Part shown: positions 24,701 through 32,291 of the stretch, one piece after another
Position numbering within the stretch: the stretch's first letter is position 1
How the letters are laid out: every line of letters starts with the position of its first letter
Assembly (NCBI GenBank): GCA_038745585.1
Contig: JBCDLH010000009.1
Span: forward strand, 62,001-126,000
Length of the DNA stretch: 64,000 bases
Direction: 5' to 3'
From: HLUCCA09 sp038745585
GTDB taxonomy: Bacteria > Pseudomonadota > Alphaproteobacteria > Rhodobacterales > Rhodobacteraceae
The notes under the pieces: generated by a model
The model's database searches: none
What the model was told of the DNA's origin: nothing
What the model saw: the letters and a program-made list of their open reading frames with translations, nothing else
Position numbers and translations under genes: made by a program

Positions 24701-25220
24701 AGAGCCCGGAAATCCCAGCGGCTTCCTCGAGGATGCGGCGCCGCGCCTTGGGCTTGGCGTTGATCAGCTCCGAGATCTGACCCTGCCGCACGAGGGCGGG
24801 GGAGTGGGCGCCGGTCGAGGCATCGGCGAAGAGCATCTGCACGTCGCGTGCGCGCACATCTTTGCCGTTCGTCTTGTATGCGCTGCCCGCATCGCGCGTG
24901 ATCCGGCGCACGATATCGAGGTGATCGGCGTCGTTGAACGCCGCAGGGGCAAGCCGGTCTTCGTTGTCGATCAGAAGGCTGACCTCGGCGAAGTTACGCG
25001 CCGGACGCGAGGACGCTCCGGCGAAGATCACGTCCTCCATGCCGCCGCCGCGCATAGCCGTAGGTCGGTTTTCGCCCATCACCCAACGCAGGCCTTCGAG
25101 CAGATTTGACTTGCCACAGCCATTCGGACCGACAACGCCCGTGAGCCCATCGCCGATCACCAGATCGGTTGGGTCGACGAAGCTCTTAAAGCCGTTCAGC
25201 CGCAGACGTGTAAAGCGCAC
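21765..25220 (-). CDS. smc: Chromosome segregation protein SMC
   Basis: A 1151-residue condensin ATPase that organises and segregates the chromosome with ScpA/ScpB. GPNGCGKS (31-38) is Walker A and LLSGGEQTLTALALIF the C-terminal ABC signature. PICVLDEVDAPLDDANV is Walker B with the D-loop. Two long Ala/Glu/Arg-rich coiled coils (about 165-480 and 640-1000) flank a hinge domain near 500-630. The GTG at 25220 gives MRFTRLRLNGFKSFVDPTDL, the normal family start; the ATG at 25262 would add 14 unlike residues. Confidence 0.95.
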   Translation of the reverse strand: MRFTRLRLNGFKSFVDPTDLVIGDGLTGVVGPNGCGKSNLLEGLRWVMGENRPTAMRGGGMEDVIFAGASSRPARNFAEVSLLIDNEDRLAPAAFNDADHLDIVRRITRDAGSAYKTNGKDVRARDVQMLFADASTGAHSPALVRQGQISELINAKPKARRRILEEAAGISGLYQRRHEAELKLGAAEQNLARLDDVLESLAQQIGALARQAKQAARYREIGRELRRAEGLLLYRRWVEALRAAQEAEAALTQCAQRAGSAERAALAAGKAREAADAALPALREEEAVAGAILQKLNVERARLGEEAARADAAITTLEARIAQLDRDAERETGLNRDAGETIAKLEGENAQLQEASDGQDARAEEAGEAARIASANLAEREAELGRLTEDAARLAARHQSVERLEADATRTLERHRSEAERAKVAAETAKGTLKEAAGAAVATAEDLAEATDAAASAEAQLAEADRARADAAAREATARAEHSAAEGEAQALRAEVAALSRLVERAAGAEGQVLDTVRVDPGYEQALGAALADDLRAPIADAPGASGWAGLAPYPASQGLPKGAEPLADHVQVPAVLARRIGEVGLVDAADGARLQEALKPGQRLVSLEGDLWRWDGLRAAAEDAPSAAALRLQQLNRMVELKRDLEEVASRAEGAATAHRVLTEALAAAGAADTEARDARRAADARVAAASRALTSAENAKAMAATRLEAAELAHDRHNQEAAAAATALGEAQAARTALPDLDSARAGADAARIAVEGSRADMIAARAREEEIRRAGAARSRRLTEVARELERWRERRANAEGRSSDLARRRAQSGDELKTARAAPAEIAAEQAKLQTAVETAEARRRKAADGLAEGEAAFRAAERVDRDAARAASEAREARAAAEARAEAAEAALAAARDAIAEELETTPEALLALLEVDPASLPAIAKIEHDIARLRRARDALGAVNLRAEEDAAEVSAEHDALSAEKGELEEAIRALRGGIASLNREGRERLLTAFEQVNGNFRMLFTHLFGGGSARLELVESDDPLEAGLEILCQPPGKKLSALSLLSGGEQTLTALALIFAVFLANPAPICVLDEVDAPLDDANVTRFCDLLDEMTRRTDTRFMIITHHAITMSRMDRLFGVTMQEQGVSQLVSVDLKKAEQLVA

Positions 25221-25373
25221 CTGTTCTTGCCCTGCTCTGACGTAAGGGTGGCACCGGCGCATCGCGCGCCAGGTGAGTCTGTTGAGCGGAAACGTGACGT
25301 CTTACTGCGCGCGCTGTCAAGCCTCGCACACAGGATGTGCGCGCCACTAAAGGTATATCCACAAGATGTTCGA

Positions 25374-25676
25374 CTAGCAGGCGAGGCGCGCCTCCGACAT
25401 CGCGGCGTCGCCTGTCAGCGAGCCGGCCACGATGCGACACCCCGACGCCTGCTCCATGGCGAAACCGGAACGGGCGACGTAGTCGGCTGGGCGCAGGGCC
25501 GCGCCAAAGTCGACATTGCGCCGGATCGCCTGCGCCCGAGAGCCCGCGATACGCACCGAATAGATCGAGCCAGAGACGTCGACCCGGGTGGGCGGCACTC
25601 CGGCAAAGTCCGATAGCGGGTGCGGGCTGTCGCAGGCGGCAAGAAAAAGCAAGAGAAGCGCGAGCAATCGGTGCAT
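25374..25676 (-). CDS. Small lipoprotein, unknown function
   Basis: A 100-residue lipoprotein: MHRLLALLLLFLAAC with lipobox LAAC (Cys15). The mature part is about 85 residues, with two more Cys (SGCRIVAGSL and the C-terminal residue) that could pair. No domain is recognised. It lies upstream of smc on the same strand with 153 bases between. Confidence 0.75.
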   Translation of the reverse strand: MHRLLALLLLFLAACDSPHPLSDFAGVPPTRVDVSGSIYSVRIAGSRAQAIRRNVDFGAALRPADYVARSGFAMEQASGCRIVAGSLTGDAAMSEARLAC

Positions 25677-26147
25677 GTCCTACCGTTGAACAGCAGGGTT
25701 AAGATTGGGTTAACCGCCGAGGCCACGACGCGCTTTCGCGTTGGGCGAGGCGGCCGCCAACGGACGCGGCTTTTTGCCGGCCAAGCGCCACAGGGCGCGT
25801 ACTATCCAATCGCAAGCATACCGCTCGGTGGGCGCCATCCGTCTTCCCGCAAAGAGTGGGTGCGTTTGGAGCGGGCGACGTTGGCGCACCGGCGCGGTGC
25901 ATGGCGCTTGGGCGCGTGATCTCCCGCGCTTGATCCAAGCTCAGCCCCCCTCGCACCAGGACGCGCGATCGTGGAGGCACAGCCCCATCGCGAAGGAACG
26001 GAGCTGCGCTGGCGCGACCGCCTGTTGGTCTTGGAGGCCTCGGGCGCGCGCACGGCTGTCTACGACACCAGGGTGCCCCAATTTTGGGTTAGCAACCGAC
26101 TGATCTGTTCGCAAAGCCCTGCAACAGATGTGTCCCCGCCAGCGTCT
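25677..26147. other. Intergenic, no supported gene
   Basis: Open frames cross this 471-base stretch on both strands, but none has a convincing start, a ribosome site or a family motif. No tRNA cloverleaf was recognised. It separates the smc-side lipoprotein from the acyltransferase and should contain the former's promoter. Confidence 0.5.
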
Positions 26148-27056
26148 CTATCGCTGGGCCAGCGTGTGGTCGCGGAGCCAGTTTACGAAGCCACGCGGGT
26201 TGTCCCGCCAGCCGTCCAATTCCTGGCGGTCGATCGGTGCGCCGACCACGGGCGCCTGCGGCCGGTTGAGCGCGTGGACGACCTCGTAGAGCAAGAGGCC
26301 CTGCCGCAAGGTCGAAGACACCCTATTGGCGATCTGATACCAGCGCGAATTCTGCCCCGGAAAAAAGATCGGCAAGACACGGGCGCCCGAGCGCTGGATC
26401 ATTTTCGCAGTAAACGGGTTCCACTCGCGCTCGATGGCCGGGCCAAACCACGTCTCGGACGCTGCGACAACACCTGATGGGAAGAGCACGATCGCGCCGC
26501 CATCCTTCAAATGCGCCATCGCGCGCTTGCGCATCTCGAGGTTTTGCTCGAGCGCGTCTTCCTCGTGGGCGAAGGGCACCGGGATCATGAAGCGGTCAAT
26601 CTCGGCGACGCCTGTCAGCAGCGAGCGGGTCAGGATCTTGTAGTCGGTCCGCGCTTTGCCCATCAGCTCGGCCAGTACCATGCCATCAACGAGACCATGC
26701 GGATGGTTTGCAACGACAACTAAGGGCCCCTCGCGCGGGATCAGGTCGATCTGGGCCTGGGGCGTGCGCAGCTCGATGCCCATGATGTCAAGCGCCTGTT
26801 TCCAGAACGCCTGACCGTCCGGAACACCGAGCGCCTCGAAATTGCGGATAAGACGGAGCAGCCGAAGCTTACCCGTGAGCGCTTCCATCGTCTGAATGGT
26901 GCGCACTTGCCAAGGATTGGTGAAGGTGTGGGCGTAGGAAAGACGACGACGGTCGTAAGGCTGATCGTTGAGCGCGCCGCCATCGCCCTGCCCCTGGAGC
27001 CTTTGCACAGGGACGCGATGCGCGATCAACCCTCTGGGATGGGTGCTCTCGACCAA
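26148..27056 (-). CDS. 1-acyl-sn-glycerol-3-phosphate acyltransferase-like (PlsC family)
   Basis: A lysophospholipid acyltransferase. The catalytic HX4D equivalent is VVVANHPHGLVDGMVLAELM (HPHGLVD), with FPSGVVAASETW as the substrate block and WYQIANRVSSTLRQGLL downstream. Long-known Rhodobacteral relatives begin near DRRRLSYAHTF, so the true start may be inside; the TTG at 27056 is the longest frame and has GGAGG about 9 bases upstream. It lies downstream of the HPr operon on the same strand and may be part of it. Confidence 0.8.
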   Translation of the reverse strand: MVESTHPRGLIAHRVPVQRLQGQGDGGALNDQPYDRRRLSYAHTFTNPWQVRTIQTMEALTGKLRLLRLIRNFEALGVPDGQAFWKQALDIMGIELRTPQAQIDLIPREGPLVVVANHPHGLVDGMVLAELMGKARTDYKILTRSLLTGVAEIDRFMIPVPFAHEEDALEQNLEMRKRAMAHLKDGGAIVLFPSGVVAASETWFGPAIEREWNPFTAKMIQRSGARVLPIFFPGQNSRWYQIANRVSSTLRQGLLLYEVVHALNRPQAPVVGAPIDRQELDGWRDNPRGFVNWLRDHTLAQR

Positions 27057-27097
27057 ACCTCAGAGCCTCCGCCAATAGTTCCCGCCCATGGGCCGCA

Positions 27098-27376
27098 TCA
27101 CATGTCTTCGCCGAACCGGGCCGCGATTAGGTCTGCCAGGGCGTTGGCAAGTGCTTCCGCCTCGGCCCCGCGTGTCTCGACTTCAATACTGCTTCCCTTC
27201 GAGGCTGCCAACATCAAAAGGCCCATGATGCTGTCGCCTGAGGCATCCATGCCGTCGCGTCGCACAAGCGCTGTCGCGTCGAACCCCTCTACCGTTTCGA
27301 CAAACTTGGCCGAGGCCCGCGCATGGAGCCCCTTTTCGTTGACGATCATCAGTTCGCGGATCACCGGCCCGCTCAT
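27098..27376 (-). CDS. ptsH: Phosphocarrier protein HPr
   Basis: A 92-residue HPr. EKGLHARASAKFV carries the phospho-acceptor His18 and SGDSIMGLLMLAASKG the regulatory Ser49 that HPr kinase modifies. It relays phosphate from EI to the EIIA at 27373, to which it is joined by a 4-base ATGA overlap. No sugar permease genes are present, so this is a regulatory phosphorelay of the alphaproteobacterial kind. Confidence 0.96.
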   Translation of the reverse strand: MSGPVIRELMIVNEKGLHARASAKFVETVEGFDATALVRRDGMDASGDSIMGLLMLAASKGSSIEVETRGAEAEALANALADLIAARFGEDM

Positions 27377-27774
27377 TCGGCGACCCCGATGTCGCCCGAA
27401 AACGCGTCGATATATTTGCGCCCCGCTGCCAAGGCGCGCGGAACGGCCTCCTGCACTGGAAGCCCGCGCGATTTGGCAAGCTTGATGAGCATCGGAAGAT
27501 TGGCGCCATAAAGAATCACGCGATCCGTCGGTGCACAGGCACGCAAGCTCAGGTTGGACGGCGAACCGCCAAACATATCCGTCACGACAACAACCCCGTC
27601 CCCTTCGTCGACCTCATCTGCCGCCGCGATGATTTCGGCCTGTTTGGCATGCCGGTCGTGATCGGGAGCGATGGCGATGGCCCGCACGCCCGCCTGCTTG
27701 CCGACGACGTGTTCGACAGCCGCGAGGTACTCCGTCGCCAGCCCGCCATGGGCTACGATGACGATCCCGATCAC
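27373..27774 (-). CDS. PTS EIIA, mannose family (regulatory)
   Basis: A 133-residue EIIA-Man-type domain: MIGIVIVAHGGLATEYL with phospho-His9, then VVVVTDMFGGSPSNLSLR. A stand-alone EIIA(Man) with no EIIB/C partners works as a regulator in alphaproteobacteria. GTG start with GGGGAG 6 bases upstream; the start overlaps the rapZ stop by 4 bases and its own stop overlaps ptsH. Confidence 0.93.
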   Translation of the reverse strand: MIGIVIVAHGGLATEYLAAVEHVVGKQAGVRAIAIAPDHDRHAKQAEIIAAADEVDEGDGVVVVTDMFGGSPSNLSLRACAPTDRVILYGANLPMLIKLAKSRGLPVQEAVPRALAAGRKYIDAFSGDIGVAE

Positions 27775-28814
27775 ACACCACTCCCCAAACGGTCCTCGGA
27801 CCGTTTCTGCTCCGCCCCCGCATTCGCGTCGTCGGCCCGTGCCGTGTCCGGCGGGCCGGTCTCGCCAAATTGGGACGCAGCCCCCACACTGCGCTCCGAT
27901 ATCCGCTCTAGCTCGCGATGCCGAATAGACACCTGCCATCCGGCGCCCGCAAGCGTATTCACCAGCCGTTCCGCCGTCGCCACAGAGCGATGCCGCCCGC
28001 CAGTACAGCCAAAGGCGATCGCCAGATGCGCTTTGCCCTCCTCGACATAGGCCGGCAGCAGCAGCCGGGTGAGGTCGGCGACCTTGTCAAAGAAAGGGGC
28101 GAAGCGGGCATCCTCGGCAATGTAGGCGGCGACCTCGGCGTCGCGTCCGTCGCGCGGGCGCAGGCTCTCGTCCCAGTAGGGGTTTCGCAGAAAGCGGCAG
28201 TCAAAGACCATGTCCATCCCGCGCGGGAGCCCGCGCTTATAGGAAAAGGAGTGCACCGAGAGCGCTAGGCGTGTCTCCGAAGCGCCGCCAAACCACCGCG
28301 CAATCTCGGCGCGCAATTCGTGCTGTGTAAGATCGGAGGTATCGATCAGCACATCCGCACGTGCCCGGATCGGTTGCAGCAGATCGTAGTCACGCGCGAT
28401 GCCGATATGGGGCGTCTCGGCGGGCGCCAGAGGATGGCGCCGGCGCGTCTCGGAAAAGCGGCGCAAGAGCACGTCCTGTCTGCAATCGAGGTAGAGAAGC
28501 TCAAAGCCAGGAGCTGGCTCGACATTGAGAAGGTCGATGAGGGCCGTGCTTGAATAGTCCCGGTTTCGTGTATCGACGCCGAGCGCGAGCCGCGCCCCCC
28601 GCGGCGGACCGGCGAGCAGCCGCGGGATCAGCGAGAGCGGAAGGTTGTCAATGGCTTCAAAGCCTAAATCCTCAAGTGCCCGGATCGCCGTGCTACGGCC
28701 CGCACCCGATGGTCCGGTTACGAGAACCACCGGCGCTGTCTCTCGCGGACTTGCGGCCGCGCGCGGCGGCGTTTCGTGGTCGGTCGGGTTAGGGCCAGTC
28801 TCGGGCGAGTTCAT
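27771..28814 (-). CDS. rapZ: RNase adapter protein RapZ
   Basis: A 347-residue P-loop protein. LVTGPSGAGRST (32-42) is Walker A and the C-terminal FGCTGGRHRSV is the RapZ signature. VDTRNRDY and SFSYKRGLPRGMDMVFDCRF complete the family. In E. coli RapZ binds GlmZ/GlmY and nucleotides to tune GlmS; in alphaproteobacteria without these RNAs the partner is less clear, and the hprK/EIIA linkage suggests nitrogen/carbon signalling. The C-terminus has a ~45-residue acidic/Ala-rich tail beyond the usual end. Coupled to hprK by ATGA. Confidence 0.95.
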   Translation of the reverse strand: MNSPETGPNPTDHETPPRAAASPRETAPVVLVTGPSGAGRSTAIRALEDLGFEAIDNLPLSLIPRLLAGPPRGARLALGVDTRNRDYSSTALIDLLNVEPAPGFELLYLDCRQDVLLRRFSETRRRHPLAPAETPHIGIARDYDLLQPIRARADVLIDTSDLTQHELRAEIARWFGGASETRLALSVHSFSYKRGLPRGMDMVFDCRFLRNPYWDESLRPRDGRDAEVAAYIAEDARFAPFFDKVADLTRLLLPAYVEEGKAHLAIAFGCTGGRHRSVATAERLVNTLAGAGWQVSIRHRELERISERSVGAASQFGETGPPDTARADDANAGAEQKRSEDRLGSGV

Positions 28815-29359
28815 CGATCCATGCGGGGTTGCGAGCGGTCGGCTTGCGGTTGGACGGTATCGGTGACGATGCGCGCGCCCTTTAGGCATAGGACGAGCGC
28901 AGAGGCGAGATGTGCCCCCGGGCCACAGCGATACAAGGGCAGCGCGCGCCCCAGTAACGAAGTCGTGCGCGCGGGCGGAAGCCGCTCCGTCGCTGCCGCG
29001 TCGAGATCGACCACGCCGATGAGGGCGGCCTCCGCGCAATGCGGCACCTCCAAAAGGCCGAGACCACGCACTTCAATCAAGCCGGCGAGGGAGAGAGGTG
29101 GCGTGGCCAGGATGGCGTCGACCGAGCGGTTGAGACAGGTGCGATCGTCCGACACGAGCGTGGCGCCCAGCGCGATCATCTGAAGCGCCAAGGCAGACTT
29201 TCCGCTGCCCGCGCCACCGCGGAGGAGGAGGGCAGAACCAGTATGGGCGACAGCCGTACCATGGACGATGATCGGCTTGGCGTCGCGCGATCGCCCGCGC
29301 GCGACAGCCTCTTGGGGGCCGGCATCGCGCGCATCCATGCCGATTGCCCTGCCCGCCAT
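28811..29359 (-). CDS. hprK: HPr kinase/phosphorylase, short alphaproteobacterial form
   Basis: A 182-residue protein corresponding to the C-terminal catalytic domain of HprK. RGGAGSGKSALALQMI (47-62) is Walker A; LIEVRGLGLLEVP matches the HprK signature loop and VSDDRTCL the metal-binding part. The N-terminal domain of firmicute HprK is missing, as is usual in alphaproteobacteria. It should phosphorylate HPr on Ser49. It lies 9 bases from chvG and overlaps rapZ. Confidence 0.93.
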   Translation of the reverse strand: MAGRAIGMDARDAGPQEAVARGRSRDAKPIIVHGTAVAHTGSALLLRGGAGSGKSALALQMIALGATLVSDDRTCLNRSVDAILATPPLSLAGLIEVRGLGLLEVPHCAEAALIGVVDLDAAATERLPPARTTSLLGRALPLYRCGPGAHLASALVLCLKGARIVTDTVQPQADRSQPRMDR

Positions 29360-29368
29360 CGCCGCCCC

Positions 29369-31075
29369 CTAGACCGGCAAGCCCACGACGAACCGTGCGC
29401 CCAAGGGCTCGGAGGTCAGATCTGCATCGGTCGGGCGGATGTTCTCGGCCCAGATCACACCGCCATGGGCTTCCACGATCTGTTTGGAGATGGCGAGGCC
29501 CAGCCCCGAATGGTCCCCGAACTGGCCCGGCGGGCGCTCCGAGTAAAAGCGGTTGAAGATCTTGCTCAGCGCCTGCTCGGGGATGCCGGGGCCGGTATCC
29601 TCGACCACCACGAGCACCCTGTTCTCGCGTTTGCGCGTCCAGACGCGGACGGCGTCGCCCTCCTCACAAAACGAGACCGCGTTGGTGATGAGGTTAACAA
29701 AGACCTGCGCGAGGCGCGCCTCAAGACCGTAGATCGGCATCGTCGCGCGCGGCATATCCGTGATGAACTCGACGCCCTTTTCCCGTGCCTGCTGGCCGAG
29801 ATGGTCGGTCACGTTGGTGAGCATGCGCACGAGGTCAAACCCTTCTTCCTCTTCCTTGACGAGCTCACTGTCGAGGCGGGAGGCGTTGGAGATATCGCTT
29901 ACGAGCCGATCGAGCCGGCGCACGTCGTGGTCGATCACGTCGAAGAGGCGCTCGCGCTGGTCGTCCCGCTTGGCGAGCCGCAGCGTGCCGACGGCGGAGC
30001 GCAACGAAGCGAGCGGATTCTTGATCTCGTGGGCGACATCGGCCGCGAACTGCTCGTTCGCGTCGATCCGGTCGTAAAGCGCGGCGACCATGCCGCGCAG
30101 CGCCGCCGAGAGGCGCCCAATCTCATCGGGCCGACCGGACAGGTCTGGGATGCGGACACGGCCGGGGCTCACCGAACGGGTGTTGCGGTCCCGCCCGACC
30201 TCGGCGGCCGCAGCGAGGTCCGACAGCGGATTTGCGATGGTCGAGGCCAGAACGAGCGAGAGCCCGATCGAGACCAGGATCGCAATCACAAACATCTGCA
30301 GGACCTGCTCGCGCTCGGAGCGTACCAGCGCGTCGATCTCCCCGCTGGCCGAAACGATTGCGACGACGCCGACGACCGTCTCACCGAAAAAAACCGGGGT
30401 TGCGACCGCAAAGATCGTCGCCCCCGCCGCGTCGACGCCAGTCCGGACGACGGTGTTGCCCTCGGCGGCGGTCCGCGCCAGCGCCCGGGCCTGCGCTTCG
30501 GCCGGGGCCGGCGTCTCGCTGGTGGTGCTGGCGCCGAAGAGGCGCGAAACCCCGTCCCAGATGCCATTGAGGAAATCGGTGATTAGGGTCGAGCCGTCGC
30601 CAGGTTCCGCCAACGCCTGGCTCTCGGTCCGGGCTAGGAGATCGGCCGCCGGAGTAAAGACGAAGGCTTCGACGCCGCCGGTCAGCGTCACCGCGTCCAG
30701 CGTCTCCTGCACGTCGATCTCGTCCAAGACGGTGGCGGTCGCAGCGCCCGGCGGAGCCGCCAAAGAGGCGAGCCGTACCTCGAAGACGTCGGCCGCAAGG
30801 CGCGCTTCGGCGGCGAGCCCAGTTTCGCGCTGGGCCGACAGGCTGTCGCGGAACGGGTTGAGATAAAAGACACCGGCGACAAGGATGATCAGGCCGATGA
30901 GGTTGAAGGTGATGATCTTGCGCGCCAAAGGCGAGCGGTTGAGCGTAAGCACACCGCGCCGTTCGCGGCTCCGGCGCATCTCGCTATCCGCCCATTCCGG
31001 CGTGACCCAGTCCTCGCCGAGGACGACGTCGTCAGGGGGGGGACGTTTTGTATCGCGCACCGTTCGCCTACTCAC
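29369..31075 (-). CDS. chvG: Sensor histidine kinase ChvG
   Basis: A 568-residue membrane sensor kinase. TM1 is near 50-72 (ITFNLIGLIILVAGVFYL), then a ~190-residue periplasmic domain, TM2 near 265-285 and a HAMP. DVAHEIKNPLASL holds the phospho-His at about 348, and NxxxN/GLGLAISKQIVEAHGG the ATP-binding lid. It pairs with ChvI, 157 bases upstream. ChvG/ExoS senses envelope stress or acid. GTG at 31075 is used; GTG 31060 has the better TAGG box. Confidence 0.95.
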   Translation of the reverse strand: MSRRTVRDTKRPPPDDVVLGEDWVTPEWADSEMRRSRERRGVLTLNRSPLARKIITFNLIGLIILVAGVFYLNPFRDSLSAQRETGLAAEARLAADVFEVRLASLAAPPGAATATVLDEIDVQETLDAVTLTGGVEAFVFTPAADLLARTESQALAEPGDGSTLITDFLNGIWDGVSRLFGASTTSETPAPAEAQARALARTAAEGNTVVRTGVDAAGATIFAVATPVFFGETVVGVVAIVSASGEIDALVRSEREQVLQMFVIAILVSIGLSLVLASTIANPLSDLAAAAEVGRDRNTRSVSPGRVRIPDLSGRPDEIGRLSAALRGMVAALYDRIDANEQFAADVAHEIKNPLASLRSAVGTLRLAKRDDQRERLFDVIDHDVRRLDRLVSDISNASRLDSELVKEEEEGFDLVRMLTNVTDHLGQQAREKGVEFITDMPRATMPIYGLEARLAQVFVNLITNAVSFCEEGDAVRVWTRKRENRVLVVVEDTGPGIPEQALSKIFNRFYSERPPGQFGDHSGLGLAISKQIVEAHGGVIWAENIRPTDADLTSEPLGARFVVGLPV

Positions 31076-31231
31076 ACGGGGCAGCCGGGCCCCGCTTTCC
31101 CTGTCACATTCTACTTACAAAACTGATTAACCCAGGGCCAGCCGTAACCCACATGGCCTTAAGGACAGGTGACCCGGTCCGCAATGTGGAGGCTGAGAAA
31201 GCACGGCGGGACGAGCCCGCCGCATCGCTGC

Positions 31232-31933
31232 TCACTCTTCGTTGTAGCGATAGCCGATGCCATAGAGCGTTTCGATCGCCGAGAAATCGTCGTCGACGCT
31301 GCGCATCTTTTTGCGCAACCGCTTTATATGACTGTCGATGGTGCGATCATCGACGTAGACCTGATCGTCATAGGCAACGTCCATGAGCTGGTCGCGGCTC
31401 TTGACGAAGCCGGGCCTTTGGGCGAGCGCCTGCAGCAGCAGGAATTCGGTAACCGTCAGCGTGACGTCGCGCCCTTTCCACGTTACGGCGTGACGTAGCG
31501 GGTCCATGCTGAGATTGCCGCGCACCATAATTGCGGCGGCTTCGTTTTCACCGGTCTCGTCTTTGGCGATAACCTCTTGACGGCGCAGCAAAGCGCGGAT
31601 GCGCTCGACCAAAAGCCTCTGCGAGAACGGTTTTTTGACGTAATCGTCCGCGCCCATGCGCAGGCCGAGAACCTCGTCGATCTCGTCGTCCTTCGAGGTC
31701 AGGAAGATCACTGGCATCGATGTCTTCGTGCGCAGGCGCTGGAGCAAGTCCATCCCGTCCATGCGAGGCATCTTGATATCGAGCACCGCCATATCGGGCA
31801 GCTTGCGATTGAACGCGTCGAGCGCAGATTGCCCGTCGTTATAGGTCTCAACCTCGAAGCCTTCTGCCTCCAACGTCATCGACACCGAGGTGAGGATGTT
31901 TCGATCGTCGTCCACCAATGCGATACGCGACAT
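31232..31933 (-). CDS. chvI: DNA-binding response regulator ChvI
   Basis: A 233-residue OmpR-type regulator: receiver with phospho-Asp near 52 (MAVLDIKMPRMDGMDLL) and Lys in YVKKPFSQRLLV, then a winged helix with TVTEFLLLQALAQRPGFVKS and DSHIKRLRKKMRSVDDDF. It is first in the chvI-chvG-hprK-rapZ-EIIA-ptsH string, divergent from pckA. ChvI regulates exopolysaccharide, motility and virulence in rhizobia and Agrobacterium. Confidence 0.96.
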   Translation of the reverse strand: MSRIALVDDDRNILTSVSMTLEAEGFEVETYNDGQSALDAFNRKLPDMAVLDIKMPRMDGMDLLQRLRTKTSMPVIFLTSKDDEIDEVLGLRMGADDYVKKPFSQRLLVERIRALLRRQEVIAKDETGENEAAAIMVRGNLSMDPLRHAVTWKGRDVTLTVTEFLLLQALAQRPGFVKSRDQLMDVAYDDQVYVDDRTIDSHIKRLRKKMRSVDDDFSAIETLYGIGYRYNEE

Positions 31934-32291
31934 TTTTTGTTTTCCTTTGCTCTGCTCGAACCTGCATTTTTATCGACTGCTGCACTTGCGCGGCATTTTT
32001 GCCGTTCGGACCCCTCGAAGCAATACACAAACGCGAATCGCGCGTCTTCGCGGGGGTATGAGGCGCCCCATTTCCCCAAGAAATGGCTAATTTGCATCAC
32101 ACGCGCCGTCTGTTTCCATTTCGGCACCAGATGGTGGCGCTAACCTCCCAGTGGTGGCGCAAACGCTAGCGCTCCCAGCAGTTCCCTACCGTTGCCCCCG
32201 TGTTATAGCCGCACAGCGCTGCGGCGAAGATGTGCGCTTAGGGTGCTTGCTGGAGGCGAAGTGGCCCGGATTGGGCGAGAGGGAGAGCTTT
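31934..32291. other. Divergent promoter region between chvI and pckA
   Basis: 358 bases with no open frame supported as a gene. It should contain the promoters of both chvI and pckA. A near-exact 13-base direct repeat lies at 32132-32164 on the pckA side, listed separately. Confidence 0.6.
32132..32164. repeat. Two direct repeats TGGTGGCGC(T/A)AAC, 20 bp period
   Basis: TGGTGGCGCTAAC (32132-32144) and TGGTGGCGCAAAC (32152-32164) differ at one base. The 20-base period is close to two helical turns. They lie about 130-160 bases upstream of the pckA start and are a plausible operator, perhaps for the neighbouring ChvI; no factor can be named from the sequence. Confidence 0.4.

Noticed and set aside
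25971..26477. 168-codon plus-strand frame
   Set aside because: Starts with GTG, no ribosome site or family resemblance, and mostly antisense to the acyltransferase.
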